Source of the DNA: Sphingopyxis sp. MSC1_008
GTDB taxonomy: Bacteria > Pseudomonadota > Alphaproteobacteria > Sphingomonadales > Sphingomonadaceae
DNA: 64,000 nucleotides
Direction: 5' to 3'
Assembly: GCF_023197165.1 (NCBI RefSeq)
Contig: NZ_JALPRD010000004.1
Location: 248,001-312,000, forward strand
Part shown: positions 25,052 through 33,913 of the stretch, one piece after another
Layout of the letters: each line of letters starts with the position of its first letter
Position numbering within the stretch: position 1 is the stretch's first letter
The notes under the pieces: model-generated
What the model was told of the DNA's origin: nothing
What the model saw: only the letters and a program-made list of their open reading frames with translations
The model's database searches: none
Translations under genes and position numbers: made by a program

Positions 25052-26346
25052 TCGGGCGCGCGGCGCATCGCGAGCAGAAAGGCAAAGAAGGATAGTCCGC
25101 TGACGATCACGCCGACGAGCGCGAGCGCCTCCGCCAGCATCGCCTCGCCGCCCATCAGCGCACTGACGCGCGTCACCACCCACGGCGCAAGCCCGAAGCC
25201 GATCAGCCCTGCGATCGCGATGAAGGCACCGATACAGAGGCCACGCAGTTCGTTGGGCAGCAGCACGGTTAGCGCCACCGACACGACGAGCCCGGTGACC
25301 GCGCCGCACATCGACATCACGCCCAGCGCAACCGCAAGGCCCGTCACGCTCGGCATCAGCGGGAATAGCGCCGCCGGCACCCCGATCCCCGCCGCAATCA
25401 CCGCGCCGAGTAAGATGCCACCGCGGCGGCGGCTCTTCTGTCCCATGTCGGCTGAAATTCCGCCAAGCACCGCGCCGACGACGCCGGTCCCGAACATCAA
25501 CGCACCGACCCAACCCGCGAACTGCTGCGGCTGGAGCCCGAAATCGCGCGACAGCACCGGCGCGACCCATACGGTCGCGGCGACATCAGCCATCACGACG
25601 GCAACCTGCCCGGCGAAGAGCGGACCGAGAAAGCTGCGGCGCGCCCAAAGCTCGGCGGCGACGATACGGAACGGCGCATCGGGGCTTGCCTCAACCTCGC
25701 GCCGCTCGGGTTCGCGCAGGAACAGCAAGGGCAGAAGGCAAAGAGCGCTGATCGCGGCGAGCAGCACATGCGCGCCGCGCCACGGTGCGAGGCCCGCGAG
25801 CCAGCCGGGCGCCGAAAAATCGGCGAGCAGACCGAACAGCCAGCCGGTCAGCGCAAAACCGAGCGCGACCCCGAGCGCCTTGCCGAGGTTGACGATCAGC
25901 ATTGCGCGGCCGCGTTGTTCGGGCGCACAAAAATCGGCGCAGAGCGAGAGCGCCGCGGTGAGCGAGCCCGTCGAGCCGATGCCGACGAGCATGCGCGCCG
26001 CGGTGAGCAGCCCCGCGCTCGGCGCAAAGGCGGTCAGCAAGGTGCCGAGCGTCCAGAGCAGCGCCAGCCCGATCGTCAGCCGCACGCGGTTGCGCCGGTC
26101 GACGAGGATGCCGATCGGGATCGAGAAGAGCACCATCGGCACCGCGGCGCCGAGCCCCTGGATCAGCGCCAGCGCATCGTCGCTGAGCGCGAGCTCGGCC
26201 TTGGCGCTTTCCTGAATCGTCCCGAAGCTGCCGAGCGCGGTGAAACCCATCGTCGTCACCAGCGCGAGCAGCAGCAGCGGGACGAGCGTCGCGGGCGCGG
26301 TCAGGCGCGGCGTCGGGATGGCGAGCGGTTCGGCCTGCGTCGCCAT
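25039..26346 (-). CDS. Major facilitator superfamily transporter
   Basis: The 435-residue protein has about twelve membrane helices. The loop 2-3 motif IGILVDRRNRVR matches the MFS signature G-x-x-x-D-R-x-x-R. A second conserved stretch is ARMLVGIGSTGSLTAALSLCADFCAPEQRGRAM. Its ATG at 26346 overlaps the last base of the upstream dehydrogenase stop (TGATG), so the two are translationally coupled. It should move the substrate, probably a small carboxylate or the ligand taken up by the TonB receptor, across the inner membrane. The substrate is inferred from context only. The longer frame to 26451 overlaps the dehydrogenase and is unlikely. Confidence 0.85.
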   Translation of the reverse strand: MATQAEPLAIPTPRLTAPATLVPLLLLALVTTMGFTALGSFGTIQESAKAELALSDDALALIQGLGAAVPMVLFSIPIGILVDRRNRVRLTIGLALLWTLGTLLTAFAPSAGLLTAARMLVGIGSTGSLTAALSLCADFCAPEQRGRAMLIVNLGKALGVALGFALTGWLFGLLADFSAPGWLAGLAPWRGAHVLLAAISALCLLPLLFLREPERREVEASPDAPFRIVAAELWARRSFLGPLFAGQVAVVMADVAATVWVAPVLSRDFGLQPQQFAGWVGALMFGTGVVGAVLGGISADMGQKSRRRGGILLGAVIAAGIGVPAALFPLMPSVTGLAVALGVMSMCGAVTGLVVSVALTVLLPNELRGLCIGAFIAIAGLIGFGLAPWVVTRVSALMGGEAMLAEALALVGVIVSGLSFFAFLLAMRRAPEPVR

Positions 26347-27749
26347 CACAGGGTAAAAATCTTGCCGGGGTTGAGCAGATTCTGCGGATCGAGCGCGCGC
26401 TTGATCATCCGCATCTGCTCGACCGCGTCGCCGAGTTCGGCGACGAGCCATTCCTGCTTGCCGATGCCGATGCCATGTTCGCCCGTGCAGGTTCCGTCCA
26501 TCGCGAGCGCGCGTTCGACGATCCGCGCGTTGATCGCCTCGACCTCGGCCATTTCCTCGGGCGCGCCCGGATCGATCGAGAAGATGACATGGAAATTGCC
26601 GTCGCCGACATGGCCGAGGATCGTCGCGGGGACGCTCGACTGGTCAAGATCGACATGCGTTTCGGCGATGCATTCGGCGAGGCGGCTGATCGGCACGCAC
26701 ACGTCGGTCGCCCAGCCGATCGCGCCGGCGCGCATGTTGACCGCGGCATAATAGGCCTCGTGCCGCGCGCGCCACAGCTTCGTCCGCTCCTCGGGCAGGT
26801 TCGACCAGCTGAACGCGCTGCCGCCATTCGCCTCGGCAAGCGTCTTCACCGTCTCGACCTGTTCGGCGACATTGGCGGCGCTGCCGTGGAATTCGAAGAA
26901 GAGCGTCGGCGCCTCAGGATAATCGAGCTTCGACCATCGGTTCACCGCGACCATCTGCTTTTTGTCGAGGATCTCGACGCGCGCGAGCGGAACCGCGCAC
27001 TGGATCGACTGCACAACGGTATCGACCGCGCCGCCCAATGTGTCGAAGCTGCATACCGCCGCCGAGATGGTGTCGGGCACCGGATGCAGGCGCAGCGTCA
27101 CTTCGGTGATGATGCCCAGCGTGCCTTCGGAGCCGACATAGAGCCGCGTCAGATCATAGCCCGCCGCCGATTTGCGCGCGCGGCGCGCGGTGCGGATCAC
27201 CTTGCCCTGCGGCGTCACGATTTCGAGGCTGAGCACCGCATCTTTCATCGTGCCATAGCGCACCGCGTTGGTGCCCGACGCGCGGGTCGACGCCATGCCG
27301 CCGATCGTCGCATTGGCGCCGGGATCGATCGGGAAAAACAGCCCCTGATCGCGCAGATGCACATTGAGTTCCTCACGGCGCACGCCGGGCTGAACGACGC
27401 AGTCGAAATCCTCGGCGTTCACCGCGATCACCTGGTCCATCTGGCTCATGTCGAGCGAGATGCCGCCGTTCACCGCCAGCGCATTGCCCTCGATCGACGT
27501 CCCCGCGCCGAACGGCACGATCGGAATATCGGCGGCCGAACAGAGCGTCACCAGCGCGACGACATCGTCGGTCGAATGTGCAAAGACCACGGCGTCGGGC
27601 GGCACGGGAGCGAAATGGGACTCGCTCGATCCATGCTGCCCAAGCACCGCTTCGCCCCGCTGGAAACGGTCCCCAAACCGTTCTTCCAGCGCCCCCACCA
27701 GGCTGGCGGGGAGCGGCTTGCGTTCCCCCGAATGCGCCGTCCCCGCCAC
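26346..27749 (-). CDS. FAD-linked D-2-hydroxyacid dehydrogenase (GlcD/D-lactate dehydrogenase type)
   Basis: The 467-residue enzyme has an N-terminal FAD-binding PCMH domain (about residues 45-220) with PFGAGTSIEGNALAVNGGISLD and the pyrophosphate-binding phrase DPGANATIGGMASTRASGTNAVRYGTM. The C-terminal FAD-oxidase domain includes LGHVGDGNFHVIFSID and the conserved GTCTGEHGIGIGKQEWL. It should oxidise a D-2-hydroxyacid (lactate, glycolate, 2-hydroxyglutarate or a longer acid) to the keto acid and pass electrons to a quinone or cytochrome. The start is a GTG two bases after the stop of the TonB receptor gene. Linkage with a FadR-type regulator of the kind that often senses hydroxyacids strengthens the call. 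Confidence 0.88.
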   Translation of the reverse strand: MAGTAHSGERKPLPASLVGALEERFGDRFQRGEAVLGQHGSSESHFAPVPPDAVVFAHSTDDVVALVTLCSAADIPIVPFGAGTSIEGNALAVNGGISLDMSQMDQVIAVNAEDFDCVVQPGVRREELNVHLRDQGLFFPIDPGANATIGGMASTRASGTNAVRYGTMKDAVLSLEIVTPQGKVIRTARRARKSAAGYDLTRLYVGSEGTLGIITEVTLRLHPVPDTISAAVCSFDTLGGAVDTVVQSIQCAVPLARVEILDKKQMVAVNRWSKLDYPEAPTLFFEFHGSAANVAEQVETVKTLAEANGGSAFSWSNLPEERTKLWRARHEAYYAAVNMRAGAIGWATDVCVPISRLAECIAETHVDLDQSSVPATILGHVGDGNFHVIFSIDPGAPEEMAEVEAINARIVERALAMDGTCTGEHGIGIGKQEWLVAELGDAVEQMRMIKRALDPQNLLNPGKIFTL

Positions 27750-27751
27750 GG

Positions 27752-29929
27752 TCAGAACTTCAGGCTGGCGCGCACGCCATAACGGCGGCGGTCACCGGTG
27801 ATGCCAAGGTCGGACGCGGGCAGGCCCGCGAGCGCCAGCGTCGTCTTTTCGATATAGCTTTCGAAATATTCGGTGTTGAAGATGTTGTTCGCAAACAACG
27901 CGACCTCGACCGGCCCGGTGCGATACCCGATCGATGCATTGGTCAGCCAATAGCTGTCGAGGAGGGTCGGCGTCGTCTCGTTGAGCGTCGCGGCGAGTCG
28001 CTTGCCCTTGCCAACCAGCCCTGCGCTCAGCGTCAGATCGCTGTCACCGCCCATCTCGATGCGATAGTCGCTCGAAAAGCTCGCGGTCCAGTCGGGCTGG
28101 AACGTCAGCCGGTCGGACGACAGCTGGCGGCCGGTTGTCGCGGTATAGGCGCTGTCGTCGGTGATGCGGGCGTGCATCCACGTCAGGCCGCTGCGCAGCG
28201 TCCAGCCCTGCACCGGACGCACCATCGCTTCGAGTTCGACGCCATAGCTTTCGACGTCGCCGGTGTTGAGATCGACGGTGACAAGCCCGCCGCCCGCCGC
28301 CGGAGCGATCGAGTTCAGCCCGATATAGTCCTTGTAATCGCTGTAAAAGACGCTGCCCGACAGGTTGAATCCCGGCGAAGAATATTTGGCGCCCGCTTCA
28401 TAGGTCCACGCGGAATCGCCGCGATAGGTGCGGGTCGGCGCGGTCGGTGCGTTGAACCCGCCGCCGCGATAGCCGCGCGCGACCGAAACATAAGTCATCA
28501 GGTCGGGGGTCCATTTGCGCGTGACCGACAGCTTGGGTTGCCATTCGTCCGACTTGATCTTCGCGGTGGGGACGATGCCGCCAGCGGTCGCGGTGCCGAG
28601 CACCGTCGTCGTCGCGCTGACCACCGAACCATTCGCCGTCCGGCTCTCATGATCGAAACGCACCCCCGCCGCGATTTCCCAGTCGAGGCTGGGTTTGAAG
28701 AAGAGCGTGCCAAAGGCCGCATAGGTGTCGCCGACATTCTTCACGCTCGTGGTGCGCAGGATCGAAACCGGCCCCAGGATCGGGTGCGTCAGGCGGATCG
28801 TGTCCTGGCCCCGCGCCTGCACCATTTCGTTCGAATAAAAGACGCCGAACAGGGTCGAGAACTGGTCCGACCATTCACTGTCGAGGCGCGATTCGAGCGT
28901 CATCGTGCGCAGGCTGTCGCGCGCGATCGTCCGCACCGTGTCGGTCGGCCCGAAATCGCCTTCGCCGTCGGGCGTGAAGCCGTTGCGCATGTCGTACGCG
29001 CCGATGACGCTGAGCTTCGAACCGCCGCCGAGATCGGCCTCGGCGCGCGCGTTGAAACCGCGGTATTTGTACGAGACGCGGTTGATCGTGTTGAACTGGA
29101 CGTCACGGCGATAATCGGTCGGCCCGGTGACGCGCGAATAGGGCGTGTTCACCCCGTCGACCCAGTCATAATAGCCTTTGATGGTCAGCGCGAAGCCGTC
29201 CGACGGCGTCAGGCGCAGCGTCGCGTTGACCGAATCGGTGTTGAACGGGTTGGCGTTGCCGCCGATCACGCTGTTGGTCAGGAAACCGTCCTGCTGACGG
29301 TGCGCGGCACCGATGCGGAACGCCAGTACATCTTCGATGATCGGACCCGACACCGATCCCGATACCGACCAACTGTCGTCGGGGCCCGCGTAGCTGCCGT
29401 TCGCGCGCACTTCGAGGTTGTTGGTCGGCTGGCGCGTGATGACGTTGATCGCGCCGCCCATCGTGTTCTTGCCGTACAGCGTACCCTGCGGCCCGCGCAG
29501 CACTTCGATGCGCTCGACGTCGACCAGCGGGTTGTTCAGATAGGCGGTGTTCGGCTGGTAGATGCCGTCGATGAACAGGCCGACGCCGGGCTGAACGCTC
29601 TGCACCAGCGTCACCCCGACGCCGCGGATCGAAACGAAGGCGCGGCCGGTGCCGTCGCTGTTGATGTTGAGGCCGGGCGACAGCACCGCCGCCTCGCGCA
29701 CCGAATTGAGCCCGCGCGCGGTCAGCGTGTCACCGTCGATCGCGGTGACCGCGATCGGAACATCGGCCAGCGTTTCGTCGCGCTTGCGCGCCGTGACGAC
29801 GATCATGCCGTCGTCTTCAACTTCAGCGGCGGCCGGGGTGACTGCGCTCTCCTGCGCAAAAACGGGCGCAGCACCCAATGTGGCGGCCAGCACGAGCGTC
29901 GAAACAGCGGCAAATCGGAACTTTGTCAT
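27752..29929 (-). CDS. TonB-dependent outer-membrane receptor of the hydroxyacid operon
   Basis: The 725-residue receptor has a signal peptide ending PVFA-Q, a TonB-box-like stretch (DDGMIVVTARKRDE), the plug motif VERIEVLRGPQGTLYGKNTMGG and a barrel ending in ASLKF. It is the first gene of an operon with the FAD dehydrogenase (2-base gap) and an MFS transporter. Such receptor, enzyme and transporter sets usually serve one ligand, here perhaps a hydroxyacid-containing oligomer or ester too large for porins. Two operator-like sites lie 40-75 bases before its start. Confidence 0.9.
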   Translation of the reverse strand: MTKFRFAAVSTLVLAATLGAAPVFAQESAVTPAAAEVEDDGMIVVTARKRDETLADVPIAVTAIDGDTLTARGLNSVREAAVLSPGLNINSDGTGRAFVSIRGVGVTLVQSVQPGVGLFIDGIYQPNTAYLNNPLVDVERIEVLRGPQGTLYGKNTMGGAINVITRQPTNNLEVRANGSYAGPDDSWSVSGSVSGPIIEDVLAFRIGAAHRQQDGFLTNSVIGGNANPFNTDSVNATLRLTPSDGFALTIKGYYDWVDGVNTPYSRVTGPTDYRRDVQFNTINRVSYKYRGFNARAEADLGGGSKLSVIGAYDMRNGFTPDGEGDFGPTDTVRTIARDSLRTMTLESRLDSEWSDQFSTLFGVFYSNEMVQARGQDTIRLTHPILGPVSILRTTSVKNVGDTYAAFGTLFFKPSLDWEIAAGVRFDHESRTANGSVVSATTTVLGTATAGGIVPTAKIKSDEWQPKLSVTRKWTPDLMTYVSVARGYRGGGFNAPTAPTRTYRGDSAWTYEAGAKYSSPGFNLSGSVFYSDYKDYIGLNSIAPAAGGGLVTVDLNTGDVESYGVELEAMVRPVQGWTLRSGLTWMHARITDDSAYTATTGRQLSSDRLTFQPDWTASFSSDYRIEMGGDSDLTLSAGLVGKGKRLAATLNETTPTLLDSYWLTNASIGYRTGPVEVALFANNIFNTEYFESYIEKTTLALAGLPASDLGITGDRRRYGVRASLKF

Positions 29930-29968
29930 CAGGCATCCCCAAAAACGGCGGTCTCGGCCGCCCGTGGA

Positions 29969-30004
29969 ACCTATATGACAGCTTTTAGACCTATATGAAA
30001 GGTC
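29969..30004. promoter_or_regulatory. Tandem operator-like sites before the TonB-dehydrogenase-MFS operon
   Basis: ACCTATATGACAG at 29969-29981 is followed by GACCTATATGAAAGGTC at 29988-30004, an imperfect palindrome with GACCT and AGGTC arms. The first site continues into GCTTTT, exactly as at 25026-25031. The same motif occurs twice before the AraC-GntR regulators, so one regulator probably binds all four. Confidence 0.6.
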
Positions 30005-30066
30005 TGCTCATTGTGCCGATCCGCAGACTGGGTTTGCCGGGCGGTCAAAAAGCGAAATATCCTTAT

Positions 30067-30140
30067 CGTCATCCCGGACTTGATCCGGGATCCATTGGCG
30101 CGACGGCAGCTGTGGACCCCGGATCAAGTCGGGGGTGACG
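30067..30140. repeat. REP-like inverted-repeat element
   Basis: Two 28-base arms (30067-30094 and 30113-30140) match as reverse complements at 25 of 28 positions, with an 18-base centre. Each arm contains a GGACTTGATCC-type core that is itself nearly palindromic. Elements with this core are common between genes in alphaproteobacteria. It lies between the divergent-side end of the TonB receptor promoter and the stop of the SDR gene, so it may also end SDR transcription. Confidence 0.7.
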
Positions 30141-30184
30141 AAGGGAGAGACCTTGACGTTCCGCTTTTTCCGGCCGGGCCAAGC

Positions 30185-30958
30185 CTACCAGCAGCTGTAC
30201 CCGCCATCGGCGAGCACGATGCTGCCCGTCATCAGGCTCGCCATGTCGGAAGCGAGAAAAAGGATCACCGACGCCACCTCTTCGGGCTCGCCCAGCCGGC
30301 CCTGCGGCGTCCCGTCGATCCAGCGACGATACATTTCACCCTGCTTGTCGGCGAAGGCGTTGAGCGGCGTCGCGATATAGGTCGGCGCCACCGCATTGAC
30401 GCGGACGCCGCGCCCCGCCCATTCGGCGGCCAGGCTCTTGGTGAGTTGGTGCACCGCGGCCTTCGACGCGTTGTAATAGCTTTGCGGTTGCGGCCGGTTG
30501 ACGATGAAGCCCGACATCGACCCGACGTTGACGATGCTCCCCTGCCCCGCCGCGAGCATGTGCCGTCCGAAAGAGCGCGCGCACCAGAAGCTGCCGTTGA
30601 GGTTCACGTCGAGGACGTTCAGCCAATGCTCGTCGGCGACATCCTCCGCCGCGGTCTCGCTGCGCGCGATCCCGGCGTTGTTGACGAGGATGTCGATCCG
30701 GCCGTCGCGCGCCAGCATCGCATCGGCGGCGGCATCGACCGCCGCGCTGTCGGTGACGTCGAGCACCGCAGCGAAGGCGGCATAGCCCTTGGCGGCAAGA
30801 TCGGCGACGGCACGATCGAGCGCCGCAGCGTCGCGATCGGCGATCGTCACCTTCGCCCCCGCTTCGGCCAGCGCTTCGGCGGTCGCTAGGCCGATTCCCT
30901 GCGCGCCGCCCGTGACAAAGGCGGTGCGCCGATCGAGGCGCAGCTTGTCGAGATACAT
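30185..30958 (-). CDS. Short-chain dehydrogenase/reductase (SDR)
   Basis: The 257-residue enzyme is of classical SDR length. It has the cofactor motif TGGAQGIG, the strand motif NNAGIARS, and the catalytic YNASK with the upstream serine in VGSMSGFIV. The Asp after the second strand (TIADRDAAA) favours NAD over NADP. The ATG at 30958 gives MYLDKLRLDRRTAFVTGG and lies five bases after the carboxylesterase stop, so the two form an operon. The pair could act in sequence: ester cleavage by the carboxylesterase, then oxidation of the released alcohol. The substrate is unknown. Confidence 0.88.
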   Translation of the reverse strand: MYLDKLRLDRRTAFVTGGAQGIGLATAEALAEAGAKVTIADRDAAALDRAVADLAAKGYAAFAAVLDVTDSAAVDAAADAMLARDGRIDILVNNAGIARSETAAEDVADEHWLNVLDVNLNGSFWCARSFGRHMLAAGQGSIVNVGSMSGFIVNRPQPQSYYNASKAAVHQLTKSLAAEWAGRGVRVNAVAPTYIATPLNAFADKQGEMYRRWIDGTPQGRLGEPEEVASVILFLASDMASLMTGSIVLADGGYSCW

Positions 30959-30963
30959 TTGGC

Positions 30964-32448
30964 TTACTCCGGAACGAAGGCGGCGGCGGGCATCACGGGC
31001 TCGTGCAGCGCCTCGCCGCGCGTCATCTGATACACCATCCGGTACGCCCCAAACTCGGGCCACGGCATCGCACCCGTCCGCGCGAAACCGACCCACAGGT
31101 CATGCACCCGGTCGGCGAGCGCCTGCGGCGGGTCCATCCCCGCAAGCCCGCGCGGACCGGTGACGCTCGGCAGCGTCTTGAACACGAATGGCATCTCAAT
31201 CCCGTGGCACGCGCCAAGCTCGCCGTCGCACGCGGGCGAGCGCCAGTCGAACTCGTACATCCACGTCTTGCCCTGATGCGCCGCGGCATATTGCCGCGCG
31301 GGCCAGCGGAAGACGAGGTCGTTCATCGCGTCGGTCATCGCCTCGCCCGGCCGTACGCCCGGCTGCTTATAGCCATAGGCCTTCAGCACCGCCTTCGCCT
31401 GTGGGTGCGACCGTCCGAGCAGCCAGCGCGCGAGCAGCCCGCCGATCTTTTTCCGTACCCCGGTCGGCACGAAATAGAGGTTCATCTCTTCGGCATTGGT
31501 GCCGATGACAATTTCCACATCGCGGCCGGCCCCTTTGCGCAGCGCGTCGATCGGTTTTTCGGGAAGCACATCGTCGCCGTAGACCGGAATGAAGCGGCTG
31601 ATCCCATAGACCGGCTCGCGCCCGTCAGCCCCCCGCAAATCCACCGCCCACGGCTTCGCCAACTTCTCGATCGCATCCATCGCCGCGGCGTGCGAGACGG
31701 TACGAAAGCCATCGGCGTCGGGCGTTATACGGAACACCTTCGCCAACTTCCGCACCAGCCGCTGCGCCACCTCGATTTCGCGCACCATCGCGCCATGACC
31801 GCTCTGGATGATCGCCCGCGCGAACAGCCCTTTGGCAAGCGGCGAGGTCACAAGATCGGCGATCGCCATAGCGCCCGCGCTTTCGCCGAAGATGGTGACA
31901 TTGGCCGGGTCGCCGCCAAAGGCCGCGATATTACGCTGGACCCAGGCAAGCGCGAACAGCATGTCGCGCAGCCCGAGGTTTGTGGGCGCCCCGGGCACGG
32001 GGAGAAATCCGTCGATGCCCATGCGGTAGTTGATCGCGACGCAGACGATGCCGGATGCGGCAAAAGCACCCCCGTCATGGACCGACGCGTCCTTGCAGCC
32101 GCCGACGAAACCGCCGCCGTGGATGAAGACCATCACCGGCGCGGCGCTGGCTTCGATCGGCGCCCAAATGTTGAGGCGCAGATAGTCGCCGTCGCTCCCG
32201 TCGCTGCCGTTGCCGACGAGCGGCGATGGATCGACCATCGGAAAAGGCTTGATCCGGTGCGGTGCCGCCGGACCGGGACTGTCCATATCGCGCACCCCGT
32301 CCCAGCCGGCCGGAGGCTGCGGCAATTCGAAACGCGTCGGCGGAGCCGCGTAGGGGATGCCAAGAAAGCGCACGACGGAGCCGCAAATGCTGCCGCGGAC
32401 CGCCCCGCTTTCGATCTGGATTAATCTACTAACTTGTTCATTGGCCAT
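30964..32448 (-). CDS. Type-B carboxylesterase, cytoplasmic
   Basis: The 494-residue protein has the family hallmarks FLGIPYAAPP, YLRLNIWAP, the oxyanion motif FIHGGGFVGG and the nucleophile elbow FGESAGA with Ser190. The usual signal peptide is absent (it starts MANEQVSRLIQIESG), so it acts in the cytoplasm. It hydrolyses carboxylic esters of unknown identity. It heads a two-gene operon with the SDR downstream. It is related in family to the exported carboxylesterase at 42884, so the window has both a cytoplasmic and an exported version. Confidence 0.87.
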   Translation of the reverse strand: MANEQVSRLIQIESGAVRGSICGSVVRFLGIPYAAPPTRFELPQPPAGWDGVRDMDSPGPAAPHRIKPFPMVDPSPLVGNGSDGSDGDYLRLNIWAPIEASAAPVMVFIHGGGFVGGCKDASVHDGGAFAASGIVCVAINYRMGIDGFLPVPGAPTNLGLRDMLFALAWVQRNIAAFGGDPANVTIFGESAGAMAIADLVTSPLAKGLFARAIIQSGHGAMVREIEVAQRLVRKLAKVFRITPDADGFRTVSHAAAMDAIEKLAKPWAVDLRGADGREPVYGISRFIPVYGDDVLPEKPIDALRKGAGRDVEIVIGTNAEEMNLYFVPTGVRKKIGGLLARWLLGRSHPQAKAVLKAYGYKQPGVRPGEAMTDAMNDLVFRWPARQYAAAHQGKTWMYEFDWRSPACDGELGACHGIEMPFVFKTLPSVTGPRGLAGMDPPQALADRVHDLWVGFARTGAMPWPEFGAYRMVYQMTRGEALHEPVMPAAAFVPE

Positions 32449-32585
32449 GGCGCCAGCGTATCATCTGGTTCGGTTCAGCGCCTACAGCCCCCGATATGCC
32501 CATCGGATGAAGAAATGTGCCCGGACACGCCGGCTGCCATTGGCCGATGGCGGCGGAATAAGGACTCGCTATAAGGGGCCAAGCA

Positions 32586-32729
32586 TCAGCGGACTGATCG
32601 GCGACGCGCTGGGATCGCGATGACCAGCCCTTCGCACGGATTTACAACCATGCCCTCGGGCACCGACGGCTGCGCCGTGACGCTCGCCGCGGTGGCGAGC
32701 GCCGTGAGCAACAGGATGGAACGGACCAT
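32586..32729 (-). CDS. Tiny exported peptide (47 aa), unknown
   Basis: The frame begins with a signal-peptide-like stretch (MVRSILLLTALATAASVTAQ) and continues for only 27 residues, with a single cysteine in VVNPCEGLV, ending in the basic tail ARRRSVR. AAGGGGG lies seven bases before the ATG. It starts 23 bases after the DUF3089 gene stop, on the same strand, so it is probably the last gene of that operon. It could be a genuine small secreted peptide, or the surviving 5' end of a longer exported protein that has lost its tail. I do not recognise it. Confidence 0.5.
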   Translation of the reverse strand: MVRSILLLTALATAASVTAQPSVPEGMVVNPCEGLVIAIPARRRSVR

Positions 32730-32752
32730 CAAACCCCCTTCGGTGCGGCGTC

Positions 32753-33913
32753 TCAATCCGGACGGCGCACCTTCCAGCTTGCGACGCGGTCGATCGCGTT
32801 GGCGCGGATGCTCGCATAGAACAGCCCATAGTCGTTGCGGTGATAGCTGCCGTAGAGCCAGCTCAGCGTATCGCGGAACGGCGACCGCCAGCCGATATCG
32901 ACGTCGAGCAGCATGTCGTTGCACCGCGCCCCCGTCAGCCCCTTCTCGAGCGGCGCGAGCGCGGCTGCCCGCGTGGGATAGGGTGCTTCGGGAAAGGGCA
33001 GACTGCCCTCGTTGGCCGATGCGTTTGCTGCGCCTTTTTCGCTCCATGTCAGTGGGTTGACGCAGATCGCCGGCGCGGTGCTTTTCACGCGCTTGCCCTG
33101 CCACCAGAAATCGACGTCCTTTGTCAGCATCGACGCGGCGGTGCGGCCCTCCTGGCTGGCGTTCCACGACAGCACGCAGCCGGTCTGAAGCGCATCGTCG
33201 CAGGTCGGCAGGCCGAGCGAGGCGAAGCTCGCGGGCGTATAGGCGCCGACGGTGTAGGCCGCGACGAGCCGGTCCTGCAGCGGCGTGCCGACAATCGCTT
33301 CCTGCAACAGGCGCACGGCATGCCCCGTTCCCTGGCTGTGCGACGCGATGATGAACGGCCGGCCGCGATTATAATGCTCGATATAATAGCGAAAGGCCCG
33401 CGCCACGTCGGCATAGGCGAACGCCACGGCATCGCCGTCGGCCAGACCGGCGAGCGACGCCTGCCGGTAGTGCGGCGCGTAGAGCAGGCAGCAGCCATTA
33501 AAGGCCGACAACTGCGCGAGCAGCACCGGGCCATTATAGGCGCCATCTACGTCATAAGGCGCGTTCCACACATCGTTCTTCAGATACATGGTCGGGTGGA
33601 TGAAAAAGACGTCGGCGGGCGCCTCGCTTTCGTCGATCGCGGCAAATCCCGGCGGAACCGAACGTTCGGGGCCATTGGCGCCGGGCAGCGCGAACCACGC
33701 CGCCTTTTGCGCATAGTCGGGCGCCGGTGGAGCTTTCGTCTGCGCGAAGGGCGCTTCGGGTTTGCGGCTACTTTCGATCAGGCTCTTCGTGATCGAGCAT
33801 TGCGACAGCAGCGCGAGCAGGACGACGATCGTGAGCAGGATTTTCCAGCGCTTGCGGATTTTTCCGGCCTTGCCGCGCAGCCAGTTCGGCTGGCGCTCGG
33901 CCGGCGCGGTCAC
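32753..33913 (-). CDS. DUF3089 lipase-like alpha/beta hydrolase, membrane-anchored
   Basis: The 386-residue protein has a basic N-tail and one membrane helix (about residues 25-40, ILLTIVVLLALLSQC), then a DUF3089 domain with DVFFIHPTMYLKND, the strand FAYADVARAFRYYIEHYN and the elbow IIASHSQGT, which places a probable nucleophile at Ser193. Members are predicted lipases or esterases of undefined substrate. The start is a GTG whose bases overlap the TetR stop as GTGA, so the two are coupled. A Cys at residue 39 near the helix end might be a lipidation site, but the lipobox (LLSQC) is poor. Confidence 0.8.
   Translation of the reverse strand: MTAPAERQPNWLRGKAGKIRKRWKILLTIVVLLALLSQCSITKSLIESSRKPEAPFAQTKAPPAPDYAQKAAWFALPGANGPERSVPPGFAAIDESEAPADVFFIHPTMYLKNDVWNAPYDVDGAYNGPVLLAQLSAFNGCCLLYAPHYRQASLAGLADGDAVAFAYADVARAFRYYIEHYNRGRPFIIASHSQGTGHAVRLLQEAIVGTPLQDRLVAAYTVGAYTPASFASLGLPTCDDALQTGCVLSWNASQEGRTAASMLTKDVDFWWQGKRVKSTAPAICVNPLTWSEKGAANASANEGSLPFPEAPYPTRAAALAPLEKGLTGARCNDMLLDVDIGWRSPFRDTLSWLYGSYHRNDYGLFYASIRANAIDRVASWKVRRPD

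Noticed and set aside
27578..29998. An 806-codon open frame on the plus strand
   Set aside because: It is antisense to the TonB receptor and dehydrogenase, both of which have clear family motifs.
32530..32625. Short plus-strand frame reading GGGIRTRYKG, a phrase often seen when tRNA is translated
   Set aside because: The DNA does not fold as a tRNA and the frame has no ribosome-binding site.
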